DNA of 64,000 nucleotides. Source: JANXXV01 sp038230275. Its GTDB lineage: Bacteria > Acidobacteriota > Terriglobia > Bryobacterales > Bryobacteraceae. Below, piece by piece: positions 25,012-34,357 of the stretch; position 1 is the first letter of the stretch; every line of letters begins with the position of its first letter. The notes beneath the pieces are model-generated. The model made no database searches. It worked only from the letters and a program-made list of their open reading frames with translations, and was not told the DNA's origin. Location: the NCBI GenBank assembly GCA_038230275.1, contig JBBRNO010000016.1, forward strand, positions 15,159 through 79,158, in the 5' to 3' direction. A program made the position numbers and the translations under genes.

Positions 25012-27568
25012 TGGAACTCAGCAGCACCTTCGCGTATTGATTCCAGCGGGTGTCGCCGGCTCCTTTCAAGAAGGCGCGTCCCAGCAGACGTTCCTGCTCA
25101 GTGGGTGGGCGCTGGAATAGCAACTGGTAGGCGGCGTCGATGCCCTTGTCCCCGCGCCGCTTACGAATGCGTTTTGCCAGGGCCGCTGAACGCTCCGCCA
25201 CGGTATCCGAGTTCAGGAAAAACAGCTTCTGCAGGGGGACGTTCGTCACTACTCTTTGTTCACAGGTAACAGCGGCGGCAGGCAGATCGAATAGCGATAC
25301 CGTTTCATCCTGCTGGAAACGGCTGGTCTTGGCGTAAAGCGTCCGGCGATGAAACGCCGCCGACAGCACTTTCGATTCGCCGCCAACGGTAGGATCAAGC
25401 TCTCCGGAAACCGCCAGCATGGCATCCAGAAGCGATTCGGCTTCCAGCCGCCTGCGGTTTTGACGCCAGAGGTAACGGTTATCGGGGTCTATTTTCTCGT
25501 TCGCCGCATTGGACACGGAAGACCGCTGGTAGGCGTCCGACAGCACGATCTCGCGGATCATTTCCTTTACCGAGAAGTTGCGTTCCACCAATCGGGCCGC
25601 CAGGAATTCGAGCAATTCCGGAATGGCCGGACGGTCACCTACGCGGCCGAAATTGGACGGAGTGCGCACCAAGCCCTGACCGAAGAGCACCAGCCAGATG
25701 CGGTTTACGGCAACGCGTGCGGCCAACGGATGATGCGCAACCGTGTCAGCCAGTTGAGCCCGGCCACTGCCTTGATTAAACGGAATCGTCTTGCCTCCGG
25801 ACAGGATCACCGGGAATTGACGTGGCACCACTTCACCCAGAGCTTCCGGGTTACCGCGAAGATTGAGGTTCAGGTCCTGCGGCTCAAACTCGGCCGCGCC
25901 TTGCAAGTACGGATACTGCGGCGGGAGCGCTTTCTTCAGATCGTCGAAGCTCTTCTTCAGGCGAGCGTATTCAGGCTGCACGCCGGCGTCCAACAGCTCC
26001 GCGGTCAGCTCTGCGTCGAACTTCAAAGGCGCCGTCTTTTCCCCGAAGGTACGATTGTAGGCGACGAAGCGGTCTCGCTCCAGAGACTTCGATGGAATAT
26101 ACGCGCCGGGATTGAAGTCTTCTTCCGACCGGTAGCCCCCCGGCAAGACGATGCTGCGGAGGACCTTTGGCTGTGTGGACTTCGCGGCCTCCACGGATTT
26201 GCGGTTCTCTTCATCCAGAGCTTTTTTCTCGGCCAGAATTTCCAACAGCAGCCGCTGGAAAGCTTCCGCTTCGGCTGCCGTTTTCTGGCCTTGAAACCAT
26301 CGATTCAGGAACGGGTGGGACTCTTCCGGCTTAGCCAGATAGGTCTTCCAGCGCTCCAGCACTTTGGCATTCAGATTCGCAGCGGGGCTGACGGTGCTGG
26401 TCATATACACAGCAATCCGCGGGGCGAATCGTTCGGCTTGCAGGCTGGACTGCTCATCTACAAACTTGTTCAGCGCCTTTTCCGCGGCGTCTACTTCCGC
26501 TTTCCGCGCCTTCCACGCCGCCACTTCCGCCTCGCTCACCAGCGGATATTCTTTGTACGCTGTACTGGCAAAAACACCGGCCAGCGCATAGTAGTCTTTA
26601 GCCGTGAATGGATCGTACTTGTGATCGTGACAGCGGGCGCAGGCTACCGTGACGCCAAGCATGCCGCGGGTCACCATGTCCACGCGGTCGTGACGTTCGT
26701 CGGCACGCGATTGCGGTGGCTGCGCGATCCCGTAATACCACGGTCCAAGGCCCAGCAGTCCGGTGGCCGGTAGCAGGGATGTATCGTTCATCAGGTCGCC
26801 GGCCAGTTGCGCCTTGAGAAATCGATCGTACGGTATGTCCTGATTGAAGGCCTGCACCACCCAGTCCCGGTAGCGCCAGGCGTTTGCGTAGGGCTGGACG
26901 GCGGTGCCGCTGAAATCGTCCTCGCCATAGCGGGCAACATCCAGCCAGTGGCGTCCCCATTTCTCACCGAAGTGGGGAGAGGCCAGAAGTTTTGTGACCA
27001 CCTGCGCGAGCCACTCTGGCGTACCATCTTCGAACGCCGCCGCGAACTCTTTTTCGCTTGGGGGCAAGCCGGTTAGGTCCAAATAGATCCGCCGGATCAG
27101 CGTCCGTTTATCGGCACGCTTGTTGCCGGGAAGCGATTTGGCGAGCTGGGCATTGGAGATCAATCCATCGATCGTCTGGCCCGGCAGATTGGAGCGTAGC
27201 GGCTGGAAAGACCAATGCGTTGCATTTTCGTTCCATGGGGCGCCTTCTTTGATCCACGCTTCCAGCGTCTGCAATTCTTCGGCGTCCAGTTTGGCTCCTG
27301 GCGGCATCGGCGTCACGCCCGGCTGTGTGCGGTTCACCGCTTGCATCATCCTGCTGGCTACCGCGTCGCCCGGGATAATAGCAGCGCCCGACTTACCGCC
27401 CTTGAGAAGGGCTTGGCGGGAATCTAGGCGCAGTCCGCCCATTGCCGATTGCGCGTGACACGCCCAGCACCGGGACGCAAGCACTTTACGCGCCGCCTCT
27501 TCGGTGGAAGCTTGAATCGTGAATGCCGAGAGAAGGGCTAACAGAACCGGCGGCCAACGCATTTTCAA
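24989..27568 (-). CDS. PSD1 (PSCyt1-DUF1549-DUF1553) secreted cytochrome-domain protein
   Basis: The protein is 859 residues. A signal peptide (about 1-20) is followed by a PSCyt1 haem site CWACH near residue 33 and the MPPGAKLD stretch. DUF1549 follows with SPHFGEKWGRHWLDVARYGEDD and a second haem-like CARCHDHKYDPF, then DUF1553 with HPLAARVAVNRIWLVLFGQGLVRTPSNFG. These large proteins are typical of planctomycetes and Solibacter-type acidobacteria and are always near DUF1501 genes; the biochemical role is unknown. A charged helical insert (about 355-455) separates the two DUFs. It forms an operon with the downstream DUF1501 gene. Confidence 0.92.
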   Translation of the reverse strand: MKMRWPPVLLALLSAFTIQASTEEAARKVLASRCWACHAQSAMGGLRLDSRQALLKGGKSGAAIIPGDAVASRMMQAVNRTQPGVTPMPPGAKLDAEELQTLEAWIKEGAPWNENATHWSFQPLRSNLPGQTIDGLISNAQLAKSLPGNKRADKRTLIRRIYLDLTGLPPSEKEFAAAFEDGTPEWLAQVVTKLLASPHFGEKWGRHWLDVARYGEDDFSGTAVQPYANAWRYRDWVVQAFNQDIPYDRFLKAQLAGDLMNDTSLLPATGLLGLGPWYYGIAQPPQSRADERHDRVDMVTRGMLGVTVACARCHDHKYDPFTAKDYYALAGVFASTAYKEYPLVSEAEVAAWKARKAEVDAAEKALNKFVDEQSSLQAERFAPRIAVYMTSTVSPAANLNAKVLERWKTYLAKPEESHPFLNRWFQGQKTAAEAEAFQRLLLEILAEKKALDEENRKSVEAAKSTQPKVLRSIVLPGGYRSEEDFNPGAYIPSKSLERDRFVAYNRTFGEKTAPLKFDAELTAELLDAGVQPEYARLKKSFDDLKKALPPQYPYLQGAAEFEPQDLNLNLRGNPEALGEVVPRQFPVILSGGKTIPFNQGSGRAQLADTVAHHPLAARVAVNRIWLVLFGQGLVRTPSNFGRVGDRPAIPELLEFLAARLVERNFSVKEMIREIVLSDAYQRSSVSNAANEKIDPDNRYLWRQNRRRLEAESLLDAMLAVSGELDPTVGGESKVLSAAFHRRTLYAKTSRFQQDETVSLFDLPAAAVTCEQRVVTNVPLQKLFFLNSDTVAERSAALAKRIRKRRGDKGIDAAYQLLFQRPPTEQERLLGRAFLKGAGDTRWNQYAKVLLSSNEFAYVD

Positions 27569-27578
27569 AACCTCTTGC

Positions 27579-28100
27579 CTATGGTTTCGATTTTACGTCA
27601 GGTCTGGCGTCGGGCACGAAGCCGTCGCGATTCGGCATCTTCACTTGCAAGATGGACTTCTCATTCAGCTCCAGGTTTTCCGCGATCACGCCGCTCTTGA
27701 AAAGCAGAAACGCCGAAACCGCGTAGACGTCGTCGATAGGGAGCGTTCGCGGATTATCGTAGGGCATCGCGCGGCGCACGTAGTCGATGAGCGTTGTTGG
27801 GTAGGGCCAATAGCTTCCCACCGTCTTCAAAGGCTTGTCCGCTTTCAGGGTGCCCACACCGCCCACGAGTGCGGGATATTGCCCGGCACGCCCTTCTGCA
27901 TTGTCATTGTGGCAAACCGCGCACTTGTCTTTGTAGACGCTCTTGCCGCGCACGGCGTCCCCCTTGCCTACAGGCAGACCCGCGCCCGAGGGAAGCACGG
28001 TCAGATCCTTGGCTTTGATTTCGGCATCGGTTGCCGGACGGCCAACGTTCTGGGCGTGGGCCAGTGTACAGAATAGGAGTGCCGCAGCCGCTCTATACAT
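27579..28100 (-). CDS. Cytochrome c (SorB/SoxX-like), partner of sulfite dehydrogenase
   Basis: The 173-residue protein has a signal peptide (residues 1-16, ending AHAQ) and one class I haem motif CAVCHN in GKSVYKDKCAVCH. The likely axial methionine is in RRAMPYDNP. Its start overlaps the end of the molybdopterin sulfite dehydrogenase gene by 8 bases. That tight coupling supports a role as the electron acceptor of the dehydrogenase, as SorB is for SorA; partner assignment is inferred from position. The neighbouring PSD1 gene begins 10 bases downstream, so the whole minus-strand run may be one transcript. Confidence 0.85.
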   Translation of the reverse strand: MYRAAAALLFCTLAHAQNVGRPATDAEIKAKDLTVLPSGAGLPVGKGDAVRGKSVYKDKCAVCHNDNAEGRAGQYPALVGGVGTLKADKPLKTVGSYWPYPTTLIDYVRRAMPYDNPRTLPIDDVYAVSAFLLFKSGVIAENLELNEKSILQVKMPNRDGFVPDARPDVKSKP

Positions 28101-29283
28101 GGGTCACGCTTCCGTCTTCCTTCACATGCCAGGTCTTGATCGCGTTGCAATGGTAAGTGCTCTTAAAGCCACGCACGGCGTTTAACGCTTCTAAAGTTGG
28201 CTGCGTGTAACCCGTCTCATCAGTGCAGCGGGATTGCAGAACCGCGGCCTTGCCCGTCCATTGCCAGGGCATGCGGAATCGTGTGACCGCCTTTGAAAGC
28301 ACGGGATCCTGCAGTTCGGCGTCGGTCCAGGTCTGGCCGTTATCAGCCGAGATCTCTACGCGCTTGATCTTTCCTTTGCCTGACCACGCAAAGCCGGTGA
28401 CCTCATACGGACCGGGACCGAAAGCTAACTTCTGTCCGCCCGCGGGCCGCGTAATAATCGACTTCGCCTCCATCACAAAGGTGAACATTTGCGCCTTGCC
28501 GTCCGGCATCAGGTCCGTGTAGTGTGCCGTCTCATCCCGGGTCATGGCGGGTTGATCCACGACATGCAACCGGTGCAGCCACTTGACATTAATGTTGCCT
28601 TCCCAGCCGGGAACCACCAGTCGCACCGGGTAACCTTGCTCCGGGCGGACGGGTTCCCCATTTTGTGCATAGGCCACCAGGATATCGTCGAGCGCCTTTT
28701 CAATGGGGATGCTGCGCGCCATCAGGCAAGCGTCGGCGCCTTCGGCCACAACCCACTTCGCTTCCGGTTTGAGACGCGCCGCTTTCAGAAGAGTGGAAAG
28801 GGGAACGCCGGTCCATTCGCTGCAGCTCAGCAGACCGGCGGATTTCTGTGGATCCGCCTGCGGGCTGCCGGCCATCTCGCCGCCGCTGTTGCCGGCACAT
28901 TCAATGAAGTAGATGCGGGAGACGGACGGGAAACGGCGCAGATCGTCCATGCTAAAGACCATCGGCTGTTCCACCAGGCCGTGCAGCAGAATCTCATGCT
29001 TGGCGCGATCAATGTTTGGCACCCCGGCGTGATGCCGCTCGAAGTGCAGGGAAGACGGGGTAATGATGCCGTCCAGATCCTGCAATGGGGTCCGTGTGGC
29101 GCCGGTGCCGGGCGTAATGGATTCCCTTACGTCGCGGGCTGCTTTCTCTAGTGGCGATCGTTCCCCGTAGGCGCGCACTCCGGCCCCGATCTCGCTGGGC
29201 ACGGTCTTCTTGCAAGCGCTCAACCCGGCAAGGCCCGCGCCCAGGGCCAGGAATTTGCGACGGTTCTGTTTAGGTGCTTTCAT
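28093..29283 (-). CDS. Sulfite dehydrogenase-type molybdopterin oxidoreductase (SoxC/SorA-like)
   Basis: From the ATG at 29283 the product is 396 residues with a twin-arginine signal (KQNRRKFLALGAGLAGLSAC) in which Cys could also be lipidated. The oxidoreductase molybdopterin-binding domain shows the molybdenum-ligand cysteine in IYFIECAGNSGG, the LDGIITPSSLHFERHHAGVP start and PVRLVVPGWEGNINVKWL. A Mo-co dimerisation domain follows with VEISADNGQTW. It should oxidise sulfite to sulfate in the periplasm. A cytochrome c gene overlaps its 3' end and is the likely acceptor. An in-frame TTG at 29307 would add eight residues and is less likely. Confidence 0.9.
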   Translation of the reverse strand: MKAPKQNRRKFLALGAGLAGLSACKKTVPSEIGAGVRAYGERSPLEKAARDVRESITPGTGATRTPLQDLDGIITPSSLHFERHHAGVPNIDRAKHEILLHGLVEQPMVFSMDDLRRFPSVSRIYFIECAGNSGGEMAGSPQADPQKSAGLLSCSEWTGVPLSTLLKAARLKPEAKWVVAEGADACLMARSIPIEKALDDILVAYAQNGEPVRPEQGYPVRLVVPGWEGNINVKWLHRLHVVDQPAMTRDETAHYTDLMPDGKAQMFTFVMEAKSIITRPAGGQKLAFGPGPYEVTGFAWSGKGKIKRVEISADNGQTWTDAELQDPVLSKAVTRFRMPWQWTGKAAVLQSRCTDETGYTQPTLEALNAVRGFKSTYHCNAIKTWHVKEDGSVTHV

Positions 29284-29328
29284 CGAATTGCAAGCATCGT
29301 AGCACAACCGCCATCCCTGTCCGATGCT

Positions 29329-30342
29329 TTACTCGGATGGCCCTGGTGTCTGCGGTGTACTGGCGGGCAGCTTGGGCGGGTTGATGTAACCCGTTGGCAG
29401 CGGACCCGTCAATGTATGCAACCAGGCGATGATCGACTGCACTTCAGCATCCTGCAAATCAATCCCAAGTTGGTGCTTACCCATCAGGCGCACCGCTTCT
29501 TCCAATAATCCTACCCGGCCGTCGTGAAAATACGGCCCGGTCTTCTCCACGTTCCGCAGCGAAGGCACCTTGAAGATCAATCTATCGGTGTCGGCTTTCG
29601 TTACTTCGTAGCGTCCCTGGTCGGATGTCCCCGGCCACGGAACGCTTGCTCCCAATTTCTGGAATGACGTTCCACCCACGGTGGAGCCGCTGTGACAAGT
29701 GGTGCATCCGGCGTGTCGAACGGTCATCCAACCGCGCATTTCCTCCGCCGTGATCGCACTGTGATCGCCGGCAACAAATTTGTCCCACCGCGAAGGCGTG
29801 CTCAGCTTCCGTTCAAACACGCCGATCGCCTTGGCCATGTTGTCGAAGGTCACTGCATCCGATTCCCCAGGAAAAGCAAGTTGGAAGGCGGCTACGTAGC
29901 CGGGCATGGACTTCAGCACACGAACCACGGAATCGCCGGAGGGCATCGCCATCTCCACCGGATTCAGTACGGGTCCCTTGGCCTGCGCCTCTACGTCCGC
30001 CGCGCGTCCATCCCAGAATTGGACGAAATGCGCCGCTGCGTTGTATACAGTTGGAGAGTTGCGATTTCCCTGTTGGCCACCCTGTCCTGTGGAAACACGT
30101 TTTCCATCGGCCCCGTAATTTCCTAGTGGGTGGCAACTGTTGCAGGAGATAGTCTGGCTTTTCGATAGCCGTGCGTCGAAGTACAACATCCGGCCCAGAT
30201 CTATCTTTGCAGGGGTAATGGGATTGGCGCCGGATGGGAACTCCATAGCTATCGGCGACGGCATCATGCGCATCATTCCAGGTCCGTGCTGAGCGAATGC
30301 TGACACAGCACTCAGCATCGCCGTAACCATAATCTTTTTCAT
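29329..30342 (-). CDS. Di-haem cytochrome c peroxidase-like protein
   Basis: The start at 30342 (MKKIMVTAMLSAVSAFAQ) is supported by a GGGGGG stretch seven bases upstream and a signal peptide. The 337-residue protein carries two haem motifs, SCNSCHPL and GCTTCHSG, plus FWDGRAADVEAQ, GVFERKL and VPSLRNVEKTGPYFHDGRV. This layout matches bacterial di-haem peroxidases. It is a paralogue of the protein at 18128-19144 but lacks an adjacent cupredoxin. It may share electron carriers with the sulfite dehydrogenase cytochrome downstream. Confidence 0.9.
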   Translation of the reverse strand: MKKIMVTAMLSAVSAFAQHGPGMMRMMPSPIAMEFPSGANPITPAKIDLGRMLYFDARLSKSQTISCNSCHPLGNYGADGKRVSTGQGGQQGNRNSPTVYNAAAHFVQFWDGRAADVEAQAKGPVLNPVEMAMPSGDSVVRVLKSMPGYVAAFQLAFPGESDAVTFDNMAKAIGVFERKLSTPSRWDKFVAGDHSAITAEEMRGWMTVRHAGCTTCHSGSTVGGTSFQKLGASVPWPGTSDQGRYEVTKADTDRLIFKVPSLRNVEKTGPYFHDGRVGLLEEAVRLMGKHQLGIDLQDAEVQSIIAWLHTLTGPLPTGYINPPKLPASTPQTPGPSE

Positions 30343-30478
30343 CTGAAGCCCCCCTGGCGAAATCCAGTAAGGAAGAGTGCACGCCAGAAGCCAAACCAAA
30401 CGTGGGTAACACAGGCGGGTTGCCGGGCTCGCGCTATAGGGTTGCGCAATCCGGCTGCGCGATATGCCCCAGATATTG

Positions 30479-33139
30479 CTAAGCCGGAGCCTTCATATCG
30501 CTTGACGTCCCGCCAGCCGCCGGAACGTAACACTTTGACGTGTAGTCCATTACCATCCGGTCGGCGCTGAATCTCCAACCCAGCGTGCGGATGGTTCGCT
30601 TCATGCGCTTGATCCAGCCGCGCGGAAGGCCGTCGTGATCGCGTTGGTAGTAGAGAGGTATTACTTCGTCGCGAAGCGTCCGGTACAGGTCGTCTCCGTC
30701 GCGGGTGTCGTGAACGTCCATGTTCGAATGGGTGCGCCCGGTGCCGATCGAAAATCCATTCAGACCATCGTAGGCTTCGGCCCACCAGCCGTCCAATACC
30801 GACAGATTTAAGCCGCCATTCAGAACCACTTTCTGCCCGCTGGTTCCGGACGCCTCCAGCGGCCGTCTCGGATTGTTAAGCCAAACGTCTACGCCCTGCA
30901 CAAAATGCCGTCCGACGTTGATATCGTAGTCCTCCACAAACACGAACTTATCTGAGAACTGGCGATCCCGCATTAACATGGCGATCTGTTGCAGCACCCG
31001 CTTTCCAGGCTCATCGCGAGGATGCGCTTTGCCGGCGAAGACAAACTGCACCGGGCGCTTGGGATCGTTCACCATCGTCGCCAGTCTTTCGATATCCGCC
31101 AGAATCAAATTGGCTCGCTTGTAGGTAGCGAAGCGGCGCGCGAAACCGATGGTCAGGGCATCATGGCTCAGTACCCGCCCTAGCCGCTGTAACATCTCTC
31201 CGTTTTCTCGGCGGCGTTCGGTCTGTTCAATCGCCCGGCGGCGCACGAATTCGATCAGCCGCGACTTCAGGCTGAGATGGGTTTCCCAAAGCTCTCCATC
31301 GTCCACGTCCTCAATCCCTTCCCAGATGCTGGTGTGGCCGCTGTGTTCGTGCCAACCCGCGCCCAGGTGCCGGTCATAAAGACGGAACATCTGCGGTGCC
31401 AGCCAGGAGGGCACATGGACACCATTGGTGATGTGGCCAATGGGAACCGCCTCTTCCGATTTGCCGGGAAACAGTCCCGTCCACATCGCACGCGATACTT
31501 CACCGTGCAAGGCGGAAACTGCGTTCGCGCGGCGCGAGAGTTTCAGGCCCAGGACGGTCATACAGAACTGTTCATGGTGGTTTCCCGGGATTTCACGACC
31601 CAAGTCCATAAGGCGGTCGCGGGAGAGTCCGAGTTCGTCCCGCAGCGGCCCGAGATGTTCTTCAATGGTGTCGCCATCAAACCGGTCATGGCCGGCGGGA
31701 ACCGGCGTGTGGGTGGTGAACACTACCTCGCGGGCAACGCGCGGCACGGCCTGATCGAAGCTGACTCCCTCTTCTTCCATGCGGCTGCGAATGGCCTCCA
31801 GCACGGCAAAGCCGCTGTGTCCTTCATTCATGTGCAGCACGCCCGGGGTGATGCCCATGGCGCGCAGAGCTCGAAAGCCGCCGATGCCAAGCAGCAGTTC
31901 CTGGCGAATGCGGATTCGCGAATCTCCACCATACAGGCGCGACGTCAATTCGCGGTCTTCCGGTGCGTTGCCCTCCACGTTCGAATCGAGTAGAAACAGA
32001 TCGCAGCGGCCAACCTTTACACGCCAGACCTTGGCACGGATGGACCCGCCGCGGGTGTGAATCTGTACCGTCACCGGTTTTCCGTCGGTCCCGATGGCGG
32101 ATTCCATTGGCAACTGATTCACGTCCGTCCGCAGATATTCCTCGTGTTGCCAGCCGCCTTGGTCCAGCCGCTGCAGGAAGTAACCTTGCCCGTAGAACAG
32201 ACCCACGCCAATGAGTGGAATATCCAGGTCGGATGCGCTCTTGATATGATCTCCGGCCAGAACACCCAAGCCGCCGGAATAGACAGGGATGGACTCATGC
32301 AAGCCAAACTCGGCGGAGAAATAGGCAACTGGCCGTGGCCGCAGAACGCCCGCGTTCACCGCCCCCCAGGTGCCGTCGGCCTGCAAATATTCCTGCTGCC
32401 GCCGGTAGGCATAGTTGATGCGGCTGTGCAGCACCAGTTCGGTGGCGCGGCGTTCCATCTCCGGCAGCGAAATCTCAGAAAGCAGGGAAATCGGATTGTT
32501 GTTCAATTGGCGGAAACGCACCGGGTCCAGGTCGCGAAACAGGCTGATGCTGTCGTTGTCCCAGCTCCACCAGAGATTTCGCGCCAACGCCCAGAGCCTC
32601 TCCTGTGCGGGTGCGATGAATCGGTCGAGCGTGCGTGCTTCACTGACTACGGGCGCCACCTGAGCGGCCGCTTCGGTCAGCATCCGGACTTCCCCTTCCG
32701 TAAATAACCGCGCGTCTCTGGTCTGTACGACCAGCACTCCTTGCAGAACTCCACGATCGATTAGCGGGACACCGAGGAACGATTGATAGTTTTCTTCCCC
32801 CGCCTCCCCGAAATACTTGAAGCGCGGGTGGTTTTTCACCTGCTCCACGTTGATGGGCCTGACTTGCTCGGCGACCAATCCCGCCAGGCCTTCGTTGAGT
32901 GCCAAGCGGAGTGTGCCGATGCACTGGCTACGGAGTCCGAGAGTGGCCGCCAGCACGAGATTTGCCCGATCAGGTTCCAGCAGGTAAGCGGAGCAAACGT
33001 CGGTCCGGAAACGGCGCGCGATCAGTGCGACGACGTTCATGAGCGTTTCCGCTGGTTTGCCGCCTTCCGCCGCGAGGTCACCAATCTCTTCGAGGGTCAA
33101 GACGTAACTATCGTCCAACGGGCTGGCGCTTGGGCTCAT
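30479..33139 (-). CDS. glgP: Alpha-glucan phosphorylase with N-terminal GAF domain
   Basis: The protein is 886 residues. Residues about 25-170 form a GAF domain (PINVEQVKNHPRFKYFGEAG, FLGVPLIDRGVLQGVLVVQ). From about 185 comes a GT35 phosphorylase of the short alpha-glucan type, starting ALARNLWWSWDNDSISLFRDLDP and containing VAYFSAEFGLHESIPVYSGGLGVLAGDH and FTTHTPVPAGHDRF. The PLP-lysine segment ASGTSGQKVVLNGGLNLSVLDGWW is present. It releases glucose-1-phosphate from glycogen-like glucans. The GAF fusion, positioned like the regulatory PTS-enzyme GAF domain, suggests control by a small ligand or redox signal; the ligand is unknown. No other glycogen gene is adjacent. Confidence 0.9.
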   Translation of the reverse strand: MSPSASPLDDSYVLTLEEIGDLAAEGGKPAETLMNVVALIARRFRTDVCSAYLLEPDRANLVLAATLGLRSQCIGTLRLALNEGLAGLVAEQVRPINVEQVKNHPRFKYFGEAGEENYQSFLGVPLIDRGVLQGVLVVQTRDARLFTEGEVRMLTEAAAQVAPVVSEARTLDRFIAPAQERLWALARNLWWSWDNDSISLFRDLDPVRFRQLNNNPISLLSEISLPEMERRATELVLHSRINYAYRRQQEYLQADGTWGAVNAGVLRPRPVAYFSAEFGLHESIPVYSGGLGVLAGDHIKSASDLDIPLIGVGLFYGQGYFLQRLDQGGWQHEEYLRTDVNQLPMESAIGTDGKPVTVQIHTRGGSIRAKVWRVKVGRCDLFLLDSNVEGNAPEDRELTSRLYGGDSRIRIRQELLLGIGGFRALRAMGITPGVLHMNEGHSGFAVLEAIRSRMEEEGVSFDQAVPRVAREVVFTTHTPVPAGHDRFDGDTIEEHLGPLRDELGLSRDRLMDLGREIPGNHHEQFCMTVLGLKLSRRANAVSALHGEVSRAMWTGLFPGKSEEAVPIGHITNGVHVPSWLAPQMFRLYDRHLGAGWHEHSGHTSIWEGIEDVDDGELWETHLSLKSRLIEFVRRRAIEQTERRRENGEMLQRLGRVLSHDALTIGFARRFATYKRANLILADIERLATMVNDPKRPVQFVFAGKAHPRDEPGKRVLQQIAMLMRDRQFSDKFVFVEDYDINVGRHFVQGVDVWLNNPRRPLEASGTSGQKVVLNGGLNLSVLDGWWAEAYDGLNGFSIGTGRTHSNMDVHDTRDGDDLYRTLRDEVIPLYYQRDHDGLPRGWIKRMKRTIRTLGWRFSADRMVMDYTSKCYVPAAGGTSSDMKAPA

Positions 33140-33408
33140 GCTGAAAACTCCTCATCGATTGAGAACTGCTTCTGATCTAACGTCGGGGTTAGTGTGCGAC
33201 AAGACGAAAAAAAGGTTCGGCCGGTGACAGTTAGCCGCGAACCCGGGCGCTAAAGCTAAGAGAGCAATTACTCCGTAGTGTATGCTCATCGGCGGCCATC
33301 CGCAATTGATTCCTTCTATGGGATCAATCAAAAGATTAGCTAAGGAATTCTGCACTGGAACGGCTGCCGCCAGCGGCTCCGATCCTGTCAGAATAGAACC
33401 GGGACGCC

Positions 33409-34245
33409 ATGAATCGCAGCGTGACGATAACCGGGACGGTTGCAGCGGCGCTTTTGCTGATTGCGATCTCCGGGCTGGCGCAACGGGGAGGGCGTTTTCA
33501 GGAGCGCGAAGATGACGATGCTCCCTTGCCTGTCCGAGCCGCTGAATTTCATTTTCTGCGCCTGGAATATACCGACCTTCCGCAGTTCCACCGGCGATGG
33601 GGATATTCGTCGCGCGATGGAATGGGAAGCGGTTGGTGGAACGTGGATTGGCCCGCGGCGGAGAATCATTTCACCGTGGGCATTCAGCGTTTGACGCGGG
33701 TGGACACCGGCGATCCGCGGCATTTGCGGCTCACCGACGATAGAATCTTCGACTACCCGTGGATCTACGCGACGCAGGCTGGATGGTGGGGGCTTACAGA
33801 CGCGGAGACGGCGCGCTTGCGCGAGTATTTGCTGCGCGGCGGATTCCTGGTGGTGGATGACTTTTGGGGACCGGAACAATGGGAAGTGTTCCGCCAAACC
33901 ATGGCCAGGGTGTTTCCAGAGCAGCTGATTACCGATATTGGCGAGAAAGATTCGGTGATGCACGTCCTGTACGACATCGAGCAGAAGGATTTGACGTTTA
34001 TTCCCGGATCGCGGCATTTGCGGCGCGGGCCTGACGGAACAGCCCAGATCGTGCAGCCCCCCGGCAGCAAGCCTGCCTGGCGGGCGATGTATGACGACAA
34101 AAACCGCATGGTGGTGGCGGTGAACTTCAACACCGATGTGGCGGATGCCTGGGAGTTTGCCGACGTCCCTTACTATCCCGCCGCGATGACCACGCTCGCA
34201 TACCGATATGGAATCAACTACGTTGTCTATTCGATGACCCATTAG
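33409..34245 (+). CDS. DUF4159 secreted protein
   Basis: The product is 278 residues with a signal peptide (residues 1-25, ending GLAQ). It shows the DUF4159 pattern: EFHFLRLEYTD, GWWNVDWPAAENHFTVGIQRLT, DYPWIYATQAGWWGL, LREYLLRGGFLVVDDFWGPEQW. Related domains occur in acidobacterial and planctomycete operons with MoxR/VWA genes and resemble glutamine amidotransferase-like folds; function is unknown. Here it stands alone, with 269 bases upstream separating it from the divergent glgP gene. That gap contains an imperfect inverted repeat (TTGATTCC/GGGATCAA, 33307-33328). Confidence 0.85.
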   Translation: MNRSVTITGTVAAALLLIAISGLAQRGGRFQEREDDDAPLPVRAAEFHFLRLEYTDLPQFHRRWGYSSRDGMGSGWWNVDWPAAENHFTVGIQRLTRVDTGDPRHLRLTDDRIFDYPWIYATQAGWWGLTDAETARLREYLLRGGFLVVDDFWGPEQWEVFRQTMARVFPEQLITDIGEKDSVMHVLYDIEQKDLTFIPGSRHLRRGPDGTAQIVQPPGSKPAWRAMYDDKNRMVVAVNFNTDVADAWEFADVPYYPAAMTTLAYRYGINYVVYSMTH

Positions 34246-34317
34246 CAGTAGCCGTTCGCCAAACCGTGGAGACTTCCGGGCTGGAGCCAATCGGCGATCA
34301 TGACTTCCGATGGGCGA

Positions 34318-34341
34318 GTTCTTCCGCGCGTGCGGAAGAAC
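34318..34341. terminator. Perfect 10-bp hairpin between convergent genes
   Basis: GTTCTTCCGC (34318-34327) and GCGGAAGAAC (34332-34341) pair fully around a GCGT tetraloop. It lies between the stop codons of the DUF4159 gene and the SDR gene, which converge. No T run follows on either strand, so it may act as a bidirectional terminator or as 3'-end protection rather than a classical intrinsic terminator. Confidence 0.5.
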
Positions 34342-34357
34342 GGCAAATCATTTCCTG

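Noticed and set aside
25349..26773. A 474-codon open frame on the + strand
   Set aside because: It lies antisense inside the well-supported PSD1 gene, has Arg/Gln/His-rich composition typical of antisense frames in high-GC DNA, and no recognisable domain.
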